From the IMG/VR virus record IMGVR_UViG_3300005663_000044, positions 1-64,000 of that record: a DNA stretch of 64,000 nucleotides, one strand, 5' to 3'. Below are positions 55,442 through 63,936 of this stretch, piece by piece; within the stretch, counting starts at the first letter, position 1; each line of letters starts with the position of its first letter. This stretch comes from a virus. The notes beneath the pieces are model-generated. The model saw only the letters and a program-made list of their open reading frames with translations, did no database searches and was not told the DNA's origin. A program made the translations under genes and the position numbers.

Positions 55442-55916
55442 GACCTAACCCCCTAGGAAGGAATTCTTCCAACCACTGTGATTTCGCTTTGCACTGAGGG
55501 CAACACAGAATAACCACCTTCATCTCCTGCAGCTCCTTCTTCCGAGCTTCGGTCATGCTTTCTAAATTAACCACTTCCACTCCGGGTTGGGTGTACACTT
55601 CCCACATGGTTTTCTCTCCGCAAATGGTAGTCATCGTCCCACACTGTTCGCAAGGTAAACCAGAAGGGGGGCCACCATGTAGCTGGTCACGCTGGTCAGG
55701 TTCTGCATCATACTCCAACTCTATACGCACATAGCGCCAGCCGCTGTCGGGTTCGGCGAAGTCGGGCTCATGGCCTGGCTTGAATCGGTGTTGCCGGCGG
55801 ATGGCTCGGGAGTCAACTCGGTCTTCCCTCTTGAAGTCCCGCCAGTTCTTCTCAATCTCCTCCTCGGTCTTACCCGGGAGGGGGCCAGATTCGAAGTGGG
55901 TCGGGTGACACGACAT
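55431..55916 (-). CDS. Zinc-ribbon hypothetical protein, 161 aa
   Basis: ATG 55916 with GGGGG upstream. C-terminal CEQCG ... CCPQC ribbon, acidic N-terminal part (EEEIEKNWRDFKRED). Unknown. Confidence 0.55.
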   Translation of the reverse strand: MSCHPTHFESGPLPGKTEEEIEKNWRDFKREDRVDSRAIRRQHRFKPGHEPDFAEPDSGWRYVRIELEYDAEPDQRDQLHGGPPSGLPCEQCGTMTTICGEKTMWEVYTQPGVEVVNLESMTEARKKELQEMKVVILCCPQCKAKSQWLEEFLPRGLGHGG

Positions 55917-55921
55917 GACTG

Positions 55922-56167
55922 TTACCCCCACTCCTCTACCCAAGAGATAAGACATGGAGCACACACATAGAAGCGTCCCCATTTATTGTCGAGGATGGCC
56001 TCTTCAACTCGTGCTCGATGCCCTATGGGAATGTTATGGGGCTTGCTGAATCTGCACGTCTGAGGCTTCCGTGTCGTAACCATTCTGGACGACCTCATTC
56101 TAACACCAGCATCGTCCTTGTCCTCACCAAACAAGTCAATGTCTAACAACGTGGCTTCGCTTATCAT
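55922..56167 (-). CDS. Zinc-binding-like protein, 81 aa
   Basis: TCRFSKPHNIPIGH ... RFYVCAPC: a His/Cys site resembling small treble-clef proteins. Acidic N-terminus. Confidence 0.55.
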   Translation of the reverse strand: MISEATLLDIDLFGEDKDDAGVRMRSSRMVTTRKPQTCRFSKPHNIPIGHRARVEEAILDNKWGRFYVCAPCLISWVEEWG

Positions 56168-56310
56168 TCAGATTCCTCTGGGTAATCATGAGTGTCTACA
56201 TCGTGTGCACCCCAACACTCGACAGTACAGAAAGAAAGGCCACAGCTACATCTAATAGGTGATTTCAATATTATGAGTTTACATCTGCCACAGTAGTCTT
56301 TTAAATTCAT
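56164..56310 (-). CDS. MYND/HIT-like zinc finger, 48 aa
   Basis: ATG 56310 overlaps the stop of the polymerase-like gene (ATGA). CGRC, CSC, CTVEC and a terminal His-Asp-Val-Asp-Thr-His pattern give a cross-brace typical of MYND or zf-HIT fingers, which bind proteins. Confidence 0.6.
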   Translation of the reverse strand: MNLKDYCGRCKLIILKSPIRCSCGLSFCTVECWGAHDVDTHDYPEESE

Positions 56311-57986
56311 TCGACAGCTACTTTCGGTTCCAGTGAAATATCTCCTAAAGGATTGTTCAATCCGCCTATTTGCTCCAATTGCTGTTGCCATTTCATAGGC
56401 TCTTCTTTAGTGTAACCCATCACTGTAGCACGTAGCCAGTGGTTATAACGTGTGTTCTTCTCTGGTACTAACCAGTGTTGTTCAGAACCCATGTTGATAA
56501 TTGAAGCCACAGCTACATCTAATAGGTCATTGACCGAACCCATAATTGAGAAGTGGAGGAGCTCTGCAGGCCGCAAGCCCCAAGGGGACTGGCGCCCGTA
56601 CAATGTTGTCGTCTTTCGTGTTGAAACAGATTGATCAGTCAAACGGAGGAGACCGAGGCGGAAGTTAGGAAGAGTCTTGTCTACCCGGGAGGCTTTTATT
56701 AGTTGGGGAGTCTCAGGCATGTTAGCAGCCCAGTCCGGGTAGTACCGGCTGACTAGCTCCTCCTCCTCGCCACAGACCATCCATAAGAGGAAGGTTACTG
56801 CTTCCTTAGAGTCCAATTCAACTGCCTGACTGAACATCTCTAACGGATTTTGTCCATCCTGGAACCATCGCTTGAAGGTAGGATCGTGAGTGTAGTAAGC
56901 GAGCACCCGGAATAGGAGCCAGTCGTAGGTCAATGTCCAGCGAGACAGGCCCTCTGAGGGAGGCCCCTCTTCTAGATCAAACCTAAGTCGTTTGGCGTTG
57001 TGTTGTATTAAAGGTAGACCCACCTGCTGATAAAAACGAGGTGCTTCGAGAGCCATCGCCGGCCCGACAACAGCACAGTCGAGAGCATCCTTGAGGGGGG
57101 TGATATCACGGGCGATGGGACGACCGGTTGTGTACTCTAAGGCCAACATATCGTGTTTGACACTGGAGAGGAGTGCATCCCTGTCGTAGGTGCCCAGCCA
57201 TTGTTGTAGGATCATCACCAAAGCTCCTGTATCCCGGGTGACTAAGGCCGGCGCTCCCCGTTCAGTAGTGAGTAGCTTCTTCATTACATCACGAGCGTAG
57301 CTAAACGGTGTATTGACTCCACTATGATTGATACGGAGTAACCACCCCTGAGAATTCGTGGCAAAAGCCAGCTCCTCACTATTCGCAGCTATCCCAACAG
57401 GAGTCTTCTCTTCCTCGGCGCCTAGCTTTTGAAGCCATTCAGCCAGCGCAATGAGATCGTCTGGAGTCTGGACTAGTCGGTAGGGCCAGTCCCCTAATCT
57501 CTGCTCCGCCGGCTCCGAAAAAACCTCTGTAGAGGACTTCTGTTGCTTCAGGGAGTGTTTCCGATTCGCGTCCCGGCCACAGGTTCTACAGTGCCTCTTC
57601 CCATCGGGGCGTATATACGTATTACCTTTATCAAAGAGATGACCGTGAATGCAGGATTCCTGTCGTGCTTGTTGCGCTGGAGGAGCCTCCCCACGGAGCA
57701 CATTCTCTTGGTGAGTAACCGCTTCCATGTGAGTCACCTCCACGCATAACCTATTGCGACAGAGGTGGTCGAGTTCCAGTCCTTCTGGAACAGGGCCTTT
57801 TCCTTGTTCGTAGGCCCAGCGGTGGGCCTCAATTGTCTTCCCTTGGTGCCCCCCTAGACTGATACTACCGTAACCTTGTGTAGTTTTCGCTCCTGTCCAA
57901 ATTAGACAGCCATCCTCATTGGCAGCAGCCACCTTCGGCCAGAAACGTTCTTCAATTGGACGGCGACGAGGGCCTCGTTTACTCAT
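56307..57986 (-). CDS. HNH domain fused to degenerate family A polymerase-like protein
   Basis: 559 aa from ATG 57986. Residues 15-145: an HNH/AP2-type homing domain (CLIWTGAKTTQGYGSI, LELDHLCRNRLCVEVTHMEA, CIHGHLF ... CRTCG). The remainder follows the order of a DNA polymerase I: exonuclease-like part (190-300, no DTE motif), then TYDWLLFRVLAYYTHD (motif A position; usually DYSxxELRVLA, catalytic Asp and Glu absent), DGQNPLEMFSQAVELDS, TTTLYGRQ, and HFSIMGSVNDLLDVAVASI (like NxPIQGSAADLxKLA). No motif C HDE. A dead polymerase-like partner or a captured fragment. Confidence 0.6.
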   Translation of the reverse strand: MSKRGPRRRPIEERFWPKVAAANEDGCLIWTGAKTTQGYGSISLGGHQGKTIEAHRWAYEQGKGPVPEGLELDHLCRNRLCVEVTHMEAVTHQENVLRGEAPPAQQARQESCIHGHLFDKGNTYIRPDGKRHCRTCGRDANRKHSLKQQKSSTEVFSEPAEQRLGDWPYRLVQTPDDLIALAEWLQKLGAEEEKTPVGIAANSEELAFATNSQGWLLRINHSGVNTPFSYARDVMKKLLTTERGAPALVTRDTGALVMILQQWLGTYDRDALLSSVKHDMLALEYTTGRPIARDITPLKDALDCAVVGPAMALEAPRFYQQVGLPLIQHNAKRLRFDLEEGPPSEGLSRWTLTYDWLLFRVLAYYTHDPTFKRWFQDGQNPLEMFSQAVELDSKEAVTFLLWMVCGEEEELVSRYYPDWAANMPETPQLIKASRVDKTLPNFRLGLLRLTDQSVSTRKTTTLYGRQSPWGLRPAELLHFSIMGSVNDLLDVAVASIINMGSEQHWLVPEKNTRYNHWLRATVMGYTKEEPMKWQQQLEQIGGLNNPLGDISLEPKVAVE

Positions 57987-58260
57987 TGTTTCGCGGTCTC
58001 CCTGCCTGCTGCGTCGGCCTAAAAGTCTCATACATTTCGATCCACTGTTTCCTCTGTTTGGGGGACACTAGAGCCTCCCCGCCCTCCTCCTCCAGTTGGT
58101 CGTTCAGAGCTATCATGTTCATTAACAGGATCAGGAACCGCTGCAGTTTCCACTGGAGGCTGTGATTCTGATAATTGTTTCGGGCCCAGTTTAGGCGTGT
58201 GCTTGCGGTGGGCCACTTTCTTGGAGGATTGTCGCTTTCTTCGTTTTCCCATGATTCCAT
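57979..58260 (-). CDS. Hypothetical protein, 93 aa
   Basis: ATG 58260 behind GGGGGAG. Basic/aromatic helices (LQWKLQRFLILLMNMIAL, KQRKQWIEMYETF). Stop overlaps the next start. Another frame over the same bases looks low-complexity and was set aside. Confidence 0.55.
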   Translation of the reverse strand: MESWENEESDNPPRKWPTASTRLNWARNNYQNHSLQWKLQRFLILLMNMIALNDQLEEEGGEALVSPKQRKQWIEMYETFRPTQQAGRPRNNE

Positions 58261-58273
58261 ATCTCCCCCTTGG

Positions 58274-58507
58274 CTAGGCAGAGGCTTGGTCGGCCGTAAT
58301 ACGTCTGTAGTTGAATCCCCCCTTCTTCACCAGAGTATTGAAGGTTGAACCAATCGACTCTGAGAAGATTACTGTGGCCGCAACATCGGCCGGTACATTA
58401 TCGTACTCATAAAACTGGTCACCAAACTGTGCAATCAGCTTGAGCGTCTCCGGGTTCCACCCTAGAGCCACCACCATACTAGAAACTACAGGTACTATTT
58501 TAGGCAT
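58274..58507 (-). CDS. KTSC-domain protein
   Basis: 77 aa; VVSSMVVALGWNPETLKLIAQFG, FYEYDNVPADVAATVIFSESIGSTFN and KKGGFNYRR follow the KTSC pattern. The domain often lies near lysyl-tRNA-synthetase-like or virus genes; its role is unknown. Confidence 0.75.
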   Translation of the reverse strand: MPKIVPVVSSMVVALGWNPETLKLIAQFGDQFYEYDNVPADVAATVIFSESIGSTFNTLVKKGGFNYRRITADQASA

Positions 58508-58508
58508 T

Positions 58509-58712
58509 TTACACCTTTCCTACTAACTCGAATCCGTTATGGGTAGGGCGCAAGCGGCGCCGACTAATCGTGGCGTGTCTCCCTGATATTAGGCTATGGA
58601 CGCGGACATAATGGGGGTCAACGTAATCAATGACAACTTTACGTCCAACCATCCTCTTGTCCAGGTCTGCCCATATCTGACCCACCTCGGGTCTATCCGT
58701 ATTCGTCACCAT
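58509..58712 (-). CDS. Small SH3-like phage protein
   Basis: 67 aa; VGQIWADLDKRMVGRKVVIDYVD, VRVHSLISGRHATISRRRL, a compact basic beta-barrel pattern seen in small phage proteins of unknown role. Confidence 0.6.
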   Translation of the reverse strand: MVTNTDRPEVGQIWADLDKRMVGRKVVIDYVDPHYVRVHSLISGRHATISRRRLRPTHNGFELVGKV

Positions 58713-58722
58713 AGTACACCTC

Positions 58723-58923
58723 CTATTTTAGTCCTTGTAATAGCGCAGTGAAGGCCAGAAAAGCCAGGACAAGACCTATGCTCCAAACAAGAATTCGACC
58801 GTACCAAGCCTCTCTCGACCACGTATCATTAAGACTGGTGCCCCACCACCCCTCATGCAGGAAGGCCCCCGAGCCTGCACCCAAGAAAGCAGCAAACGTA
58901 AACAGAAGGGCGTCAAGTAACAT
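58723..58923 (-). CDS. Small two-helix membrane protein
   Basis: 66 aa; hydrophobic segments at residues 2-20 (LDALLFTFAAFLGAG) and 45-62 (LVWSIGLVLAFLAFTAL). Unknown role. Confidence 0.6.
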   Translation of the reverse strand: MLLDALLFTFAAFLGAGSGAFLHEGWWGTSLNDTWSREAWYGRILVWSIGLVLAFLAFTALLQGLK

Positions 58924-58950
58924 TATGTACCTCCTCTATCCATAACGCAG

Positions 58951-58980
58951 GGAAACCTATTGTATTGCACAACCTATTAA
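58951..58980. repeat. Third copy of the iteron-associated block
   Basis: On the minus strand this gap holds ACAATAGGTTTCCCTG, identical to 18,471-18,486, preceded by GGTTGTGCAAT in place of a full 9-bp iteron. It lies between the small-terminase candidate and a membrane-protein gene. Confidence 0.6.
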
Positions 58981-59525
58981 ATAGTCTCGTCAATGAGGCC
59001 CATCCCTATCAGCTCTATCCGAGACTGGGCTGAAATATCCTTCCCATCTTTCCAGAGGGCTAGAGCGATGCGCTGCCCCATCGTCATCTCAATCACCCCC
59101 ACCTCCCCCTCGATACGACGCACATCTTTGAGATGTCCTTGAGACTTCATTAGCATCTCTACCATCTTAGCCCGCACCCCGGGATGGTCAACCGTGATGG
59201 TGAAGGTGTGTGTTTTATCAAAAGGACAGGTAATCTTCATGGGCTTCGTAGCGGCCATGAGTGCTCGGATGGCTTCTGGTACCTCTTCCTCGATGGCCTT
59301 AAGACGGAGGCGGACGAGCTCGTGGGTACCAGTGACGACTTCCTCGTAGGCTCTCTGGAAGGCTTCATCTTCTCGAAGCCAACGTGTTACTCTGCGGTTC
59401 TGAAGATTCAGCTCCTTACGTGCCTCTTTCTCTGAACCTAGCTCTGCGTACTTCTGTATGTACTCACGCTGAGCGGGCATCAACCCATCTGGGCCCCGGA
59501 CGATAAGTTCTTTACCCTTTGTCAT
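58977..59525 (-). CDS. Likely terminase small subunit
   Basis: 182 aa from ATG 59525 (AGGA upstream). N-terminal helix-turn-helix (LMPAQREYIQKYAELGSEKEARKELNL, VTRWLREDEAFQRAYEE), central helices, then a charged C-terminal tail, as in phBC6A51-type small terminases that recognise the packaging site. A Cys-Pro-Phe-Asp-Lys-Thr-His insertion sits in the middle. Oddly it is on the opposite strand, 35 kb from the large subunit. Confidence 0.55.
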   Translation of the reverse strand: MTKGKELIVRGPDGLMPAQREYIQKYAELGSEKEARKELNLQNRRVTRWLREDEAFQRAYEEVVTGTHELVRLRLKAIEEEVPEAIRALMAATKPMKITCPFDKTHTFTITVDHPGVRAKMVEMLMKSQGHLKDVRRIEGEVGVIEMTMGQRIALALWKDGKDISAQSRIELIGMGLIDETI

Positions 59526-59742
59526 GACCGTTCCTATGTGGGGTGATCCAACTTGCAAGGGTGGAGAGCTTAGACCAAATCCTCTTGCGAATACTATCGT
59601 GTGGGAAAGGGTTCTTGTCCACCCAACTCCACGATTCCAACGAGTTCCCCTGACGCAGCCATTTTCTCAGGGAGCGATAGACTTCAGACATCTCCTCTTC
59701 ATCTGAAAGGATGTCTCGACGAGTCTCTTCTTGTTTAGTCAT
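59512..59742 (-). CDS. Hypothetical protein, 76 aa
   Basis: First gene after the 59,755 promoter; charged helices (ETRRDILSDEEEMSEVYRSLRKWLR). Overlaps the start of the next gene. Confidence 0.55.
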   Translation of the reverse strand: MTKQEETRRDILSDEEEMSEVYRSLRKWLRQGNSLESWSWVDKNPFPHDSIRKRIWSKLSTLASWITPHRNGHDKG

Positions 59743-59754
59743 AACAGGCTCCTC

Positions 59755-59784
59755 ATTTTATTCTGCACCTTCCTGGAGTGTCAA
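59755..59784 (-). promoter_or_regulatory. Leftward promoter at the end of the polymerase gene
   Basis: Minus-strand TTGACA (59,779-59,784), 18 nt, TAAAAT (59,755-59,760). The polymerase stop codon lies inside the -10. Drives genes from 59,742 leftward. Confidence 0.75.
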
Positions 59785-62418
59785 GTCCCCAAATGAGCGA
59801 CCCATCTGCACATCAACAGGGATATCCCAGTCAAGTCGCTTGCCTGAGGGAAGGATCGTATCATGTGCCACCCGCACCCAGAGCTCTTTAACTGCGGCGC
59901 CGGCCTCTTCTAAGCGGTCGAGAGGCGCTTCCATCAAGAGGGAGTCGTGCATCTCCAAGACTGGGAAGACAAAGGAGGACAACTCGCGCTCTGTAGCAAT
60001 ATGAGCTAGAGAATGGAGGTCATGAGCGCCCCCCTGTACAGGAAGGTTGTACCCCTGACGGATGGCGCTCTCTAAGTCCCCCTTATAGCGTAGAGCGGCT
60101 AGGGCAGGTATCTCTGCGAAGTGCCGGCCCCGGCCGAAGATATCACGGACGACCCCGTACTTAAACAGCTCTTCTCGTATGCGTATAAAGTAGGCGCCCA
60201 TCGAAGGGAAGATATACTGCGTATAGTGCGACAGTAGTGGGGCTGCTTCTTCCTTACTACAGCCAAGACGTTGCCCTGCCCCCTCTTCGGTCAACCCATA
60301 GTTCATCCCAAAGACGAAGACCTTACCCCTACTACGGATAGAAGGATACTTCTCGTTCCAGTCAGCAAGTGACAGCTCTTCATCAACGCTATCCTTAGGA
60401 AAGCGGGAGGAGATACCTAACTTACAGAGCTCCCGGGCAACATAGGCGTGAATGTCCTGACCCGAGCGCAACAATCCGAGTAGTTGCTCGTCCCCCGTCT
60501 CATAAGCCATGACCCAGACCTCGGCCTGACTCCAGTCAGCGTTAAGCACACCATAACCAGGGGGGGCAATGAACATCGAGCGGATCGCATCCTCAGAGTG
60601 AATATTGTATTCATCCGAGTCAATCTTTACTTCCTTCGGCGGGTTCATTAGGTTGGGATTCTCACAGGAGAAACGGCCTGTGGAGGCCCGGGCTGCATTC
60701 CAGCGAGCATGGATACGCCCATCGGTACGGATATGCGAACGGAATCCACCACCGGCACCTCCTTCTAAGTAGGTACCATAAAACTTCTCGATGTGGCGGA
60801 TGTCAATGAGAAGAGGGAGAACAGGATGGTCTACTCGCTCATTCAATTCACTCAGCGCGTCGGCAGATGTCGACGCATGATTAGGGGAACAGGGTGTATC
60901 TCTCTTACAGTTTTTACATTCTTTCAAGGCCCCCTTTGTAACCCAGTTGGTCAATGGTAGATCGAGTTCTTTGAAGACCAGATTCTGCACGTTCTGGTAG
61001 TAGGTAGGACTCTCTATGCGGCGTCCCATTGTCTCATCTAGTGTCTCCTTCGACACTTGAAGACGATTTTTATAATATCGACAGAGGTTATCAAAGTATT
61101 CCTGGTCAATGTAGACGCCACGCTCTTCTAACTTCGTAGCGCAGCGAATGAGGGGAATGCTAATGTTTTTGTATAGCCAATCCGAACCTTCCTCCTGTAC
61201 CTTAGGGTAGAGGGTAGGAACTAGAGTCTTCACAACGTCCACGTCGGCGCCGCCGTACTCCCATAATTTCTCGTCTTCGACTTCCCACATCCGGGACTTC
61301 ATGTGAGCAAGTTCAGCCTCATAATATGGTATATCCGTCCAGTAAGCAGTCAGTACAGTCAGGTTGGCCGGGCTAACTTCCGATAGTAGGGACGAGAGCA
61401 AGCGCGTGTCGTGGGCGACATTGTTGACCTGGAAACCAAAAGCAGTCTGAGCTGTTACAGCCTCTTCATCCGGCCGGCGCTCCAACATCCTCAAATCAAA
61501 TCCTATATTCTGCCCTGACTTTGGCTTGTCAGAACGGAGTATTTCATCAAGGATGCTGATAGCTTCGGGCATCTCGGTGTCTAAATCCCAGTAGGGGACT
61601 GGGTACCACTCCTGCTCAGGAACGTCCTTGCGGGTCTTCCCCCGTCCCTTCATCTTCGTAACAGTATGCTCGCCACGATGGAGGATAGGTACACTAAAGC
61701 CAGTTCCTTCTTCACCTGAGAAGCTGACACAAAGTAGTTCGTCGTCAAGCCAGGAGAGACCACAAGTTTCCGTGTCGACCGAAATTTCATCTACAGTCGG
61801 GCCCAGCAGATAGTCTCGGAGTGCCCGAAGATCGGCCAAAGTCGTAATCCCTACATAGGAACCTAGCTTCTCCTCAATGCCCCCAGCGTCAGCTATTCGT
61901 TTAGCCTTGCGGAAGTGTGCGAGGACAAGAGCCACTTCATCCCAGTGCTTTCTCATTATGTAGCTAGGGTGGTAGGTAGGGATAATAGGTATGCCTGGGA
62001 GTTCTTCATTGTAGAGCGTGAACCCCATGACAGAGCCCACCGTCACCCCACGACGATAGAGCGAGCGGATAGCAGCGCCCCCCAGTGCGACAATTACTGT
62101 TGGATTCAGCTCCTTCAACTCTTCGATGAGGTAGTCATGACAATTGTCTACCTCAGCCCCAGTAGGGTTACGTCCCCCAAAACAACGGGTGGCATTAGTA
62201 TGAAAGACTTTGTACTGGTCGATCCCTGCCAACCATTCAATCACCTTTAGTACCCGGCCGGCTTTCCCTACGAAGGGGCGCCGCTTTTTGTCCTCCCACT
62301 GGCCTGGCCCCTCGCCCACGAAAGCGATTTTCGCGTTGTTAATGCCAGCACCGTTGACGACGCAGTTGCGCCCTTTTACCAGGGCGGGGCAGCGAGTACA
62401 GTCTTTGTTAGATAGCAA
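59758..62418 (-). CDS. Uracil-DNA glycosylase (family 4) fused to DNA polymerase I
   Basis: 886 aa from TTG 62418 (AGGTGG upstream). Residues 1-175: UDG with four likely iron-sulfur cysteines (CTRC, about 79 and 93), GEGPG ... RPFVGKAG and TYHPSY. Then 3'-5' exonuclease: SVDTETCGL (about 213), NIGFDLRML (304), YGGADVDV (388). Polymerase: motif A NADWSQAEVW (626-635), KVFVFGMNYG (699-708), motif C EMHDS (822-826). A CKNC ... C insertion near residue 501-510 interrupts the thumb. Replicates the phage genome; similar fusions occur in SPO1-type phages. Confidence 0.9.
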   Translation of the reverse strand: MLSNKDCTRCPALVKGRNCVVNGAGINNAKIAFVGEGPGQWEDKKRRPFVGKAGRVLKVIEWLAGIDQYKVFHTNATRCFGGRNPTGAEVDNCHDYLIEELKELNPTVIVALGGAAIRSLYRRGVTVGSVMGFTLYNEELPGIPIIPTYHPSYIMRKHWDEVALVLAHFRKAKRIADAGGIEEKLGSYVGITTLADLRALRDYLLGPTVDEISVDTETCGLSWLDDELLCVSFSGEEGTGFSVPILHRGEHTVTKMKGRGKTRKDVPEQEWYPVPYWDLDTEMPEAISILDEILRSDKPKSGQNIGFDLRMLERRPDEEAVTAQTAFGFQVNNVAHDTRLLSSLLSEVSPANLTVLTAYWTDIPYYEAELAHMKSRMWEVEDEKLWEYGGADVDVVKTLVPTLYPKVQEEGSDWLYKNISIPLIRCATKLEERGVYIDQEYFDNLCRYYKNRLQVSKETLDETMGRRIESPTYYQNVQNLVFKELDLPLTNWVTKGALKECKNCKRDTPCSPNHASTSADALSELNERVDHPVLPLLIDIRHIEKFYGTYLEGGAGGGFRSHIRTDGRIHARWNAARASTGRFSCENPNLMNPPKEVKIDSDEYNIHSEDAIRSMFIAPPGYGVLNADWSQAEVWVMAYETGDEQLLGLLRSGQDIHAYVARELCKLGISSRFPKDSVDEELSLADWNEKYPSIRSRGKVFVFGMNYGLTEEGAGQRLGCSKEEAAPLLSHYTQYIFPSMGAYFIRIREELFKYGVVRDIFGRGRHFAEIPALAALRYKGDLESAIRQGYNLPVQGGAHDLHSLAHIATERELSSFVFPVLEMHDSLLMEAPLDRLEEAGAAVKELWVRVAHDTILPSGKRLDWDIPVDVQMGRSFGDLTLQEGAE

Positions 62419-62622
62419 TTACCACCTCATACTGCCATCAAGGAATTCACGGGGCCAGAGGCAGGTGGATGCAAGGGCGCCAGCCTTAAACTCCGAACGA
62501 GTGAACTTCCGTTCATATAGGTGACGGTCTTTACGGTCAAAACCATCTGGGTCTAATATCTTAATACCGATTAGCTGCTCCCATTCTTCAATAGATCGTT
62601 TTCGTCTAAAAGGATTCTGCAT
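62419..62622 (-). CDS. Hypothetical protein, 67 aa
   Basis: Starts RRKRSIEEWEQLIGIK; basic N-terminus, ends GSMRW next to the polymerase TTG start (TAATTG). Unknown; resolvase is upstream. Confidence 0.55.
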   Translation of the reverse strand: MQNPFRRKRSIEEWEQLIGIKILDPDGFDRKDRHLYERKFTRSEFKAGALASTCLWPREFLDGSMRW

Positions 62623-63095
62623 CAGTCTTCTCCTCTCCTCCGCCGGCCGAGCCCGAACTCGGCAATACAGGCGGCGTCGTATACGTCCTGGGGTTGACCG
62701 GGCTCTAGCTCCAGTACCTGTTGGGCATAGGCTGTGATCTCCTCCTTAGAGGCGTGACCATTACCCAAAATCGCCTTCTTCCAGGTACCATTATTCACGA
62801 GTGAGTGAGGCATGTCATGATACCAGAGCCAGTACCGAATCATCCCAATGACCTGGGCCTGATAGCTGAGAGCCTTTGCATTCACCCCCATGACAGGGGA
62901 CTCTATGTATACCCAATCAAGATGTTCCCGGGGTGAACACTGAAACAGTTCCTTGTAGAGGCCCTCAATTCGGTCTTCTGCCAGGCGCCCCTTAGCTTCT
63001 AAACGAGTAATGATCGGGCTAATAGATTTGCTGTCACCGTCAAGGATGACACTCGTGATTGCCTTTGTGTCTGGGTCAATTCCCATTACTCTCAT
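62622..63095 (-). CDS. RuvC-like Holliday junction resolvase
   Basis: 157 aa. MGIDPDTKAITSVIL gives the first catalytic Asp in an RNase H-fold strand, VYIESPVMG the Glu, and QDVYDAACIA the pair near the C-terminus. Cleaves four-way junctions formed in replication and recombination. Its stop overlaps the next start. Confidence 0.8.
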   Translation of the reverse strand: MRVMGIDPDTKAITSVILDGDSKSISPIITRLEAKGRLAEDRIEGLYKELFQCSPREHLDWVYIESPVMGVNAKALSYQAQVIGMIRYWLWYHDMPHSLVNNGTWKKAILGNGHASKEEITAYAQQVLELEPGQPQDVYDAACIAEFGLGRRRRGED

Positions 63096-63745
63096 GCTCG
63101 TTCCTCCTGACTTGACTTCAGTCGCTCCACTACACCGCCCGGTCGGACGAGGTAGGCTACATCTGCGGCGTCCAACAATTCGTCTTCATGCGATGAGAAC
63201 AGTAGTTGGAAGTCGAGACGTTGTGTAATCTCCTGTACCATCGAGCAGAGGGCCGGCCGTTGTTCCGCGGCGACCATACTAAAAGGCTCGTCCAGGGCCT
63301 CAAGGCGCCTCAGGGCAGGATGGTGCGAAGTAGTCATTAGGTGACGCAAGAGATACGAGAGCACCTGTACCACAGAGCCACCCGAACCTCCTTTGATACG
63401 AACACGCTCTCCATTCTTGACCAGTATGATGTCTAGATTGGAGACTCCCCGACGCATGGTAGATTCTAGCAGGAGCTCGTACTCATCTTCGATGAACACA
63501 GCATTCAAACCCTGACTACCTATAGCCGCTAAAGCCGTTTCATAACGGCCGCGCCAGGTCTCTTCCAGTAACTGGAGCACCTGCTGGGCCTGTGTCAACA
63601 GGTCTACCTGTGCTTGTGCTGTACCCTGTTGCTCTAGTAGCTTGGTCTGCTGGGTCTGTAGGAGCTCTGCCTGTCCGCGCCATTCGGCGCAGCGTTGCTT
63701 CATTTGATTCACAGACTGTTGAAGGGATTGTGCTGTCAATTGCAT
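63092..63745 (-). CDS. SbcC/Rad50-like C-terminal ATPase segment
   Basis: 217 aa: a coiled coil (residues 1-65), signature loop KGGSGGSVVQVLSYLLR (about 118-134), Walker B LEALDEPFS (about 148-156) and H-loop LFSSHEDE (about 178). No Walker A in this frame, so it is the C-terminal half of an ABC-type ATPase; the N-terminal half is probably the gene cut by the right edge. Pairs with SbcD-like 53,279. Confidence 0.7.
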   Translation of the reverse strand: MQLTAQSLQQSVNQMKQRCAEWRGQAELLQTQQTKLLEQQGTAQAQVDLLTQAQQVLQLLEETWRGRYETALAAIGSQGLNAVFIEDEYELLLESTMRRGVSNLDIILVKNGERVRIKGGSGGSVVQVLSYLLRHLMTTSHHPALRRLEALDEPFSMVAAEQRPALCSMVQEITQRLDFQLLFSSHEDELLDAADVAYLVRPGGVVERLKSSQEERA

Positions 63746-63936
63746 AGCTCATGAATCCTAACGCGCCGGCAGCGTGGGGTCTTACAGAGTGTCGAGGGTT
63801 GCATACGAAGTATCCACACCCACCGCCTCTTGACGATGAGGAAATGTAGGTGATGATCGCCAGACAGGTCAGGCTCCCTCGCTCCCTGATATTCTCCGAT
63901 GAATGTAGTAGCAGCACCCAATTCAGTCTCTTCCAT
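63736..63936 (-). CDS. Hypothetical protein, 66 aa
   Basis: ATG 63936 with AGGAG upstream; contains LCKTPRCRR near the C-terminus. Lies between the two halves of the putative ATPase. Unknown. Confidence 0.5.
   Translation of the reverse strand: MEETELGAATTFIGEYQGAREPDLSGDHHLHFLIVKRRWVWILRMQPSTLCKTPRCRRVRIHELCN

Noticed and set aside
57725-57740. Another GTGAGTCAC
   Set aside because: Single copy inside the coding region of the HNH-polymerase-like gene without flanking units; likely chance.
58028-58252. 74-codon Lys/Pro-rich frame overlapping 57,979-58,260
   Set aside because: Low-complexity and no overlap with the following gene start; the alternative frame has a better ribosome site and ends at the next start.
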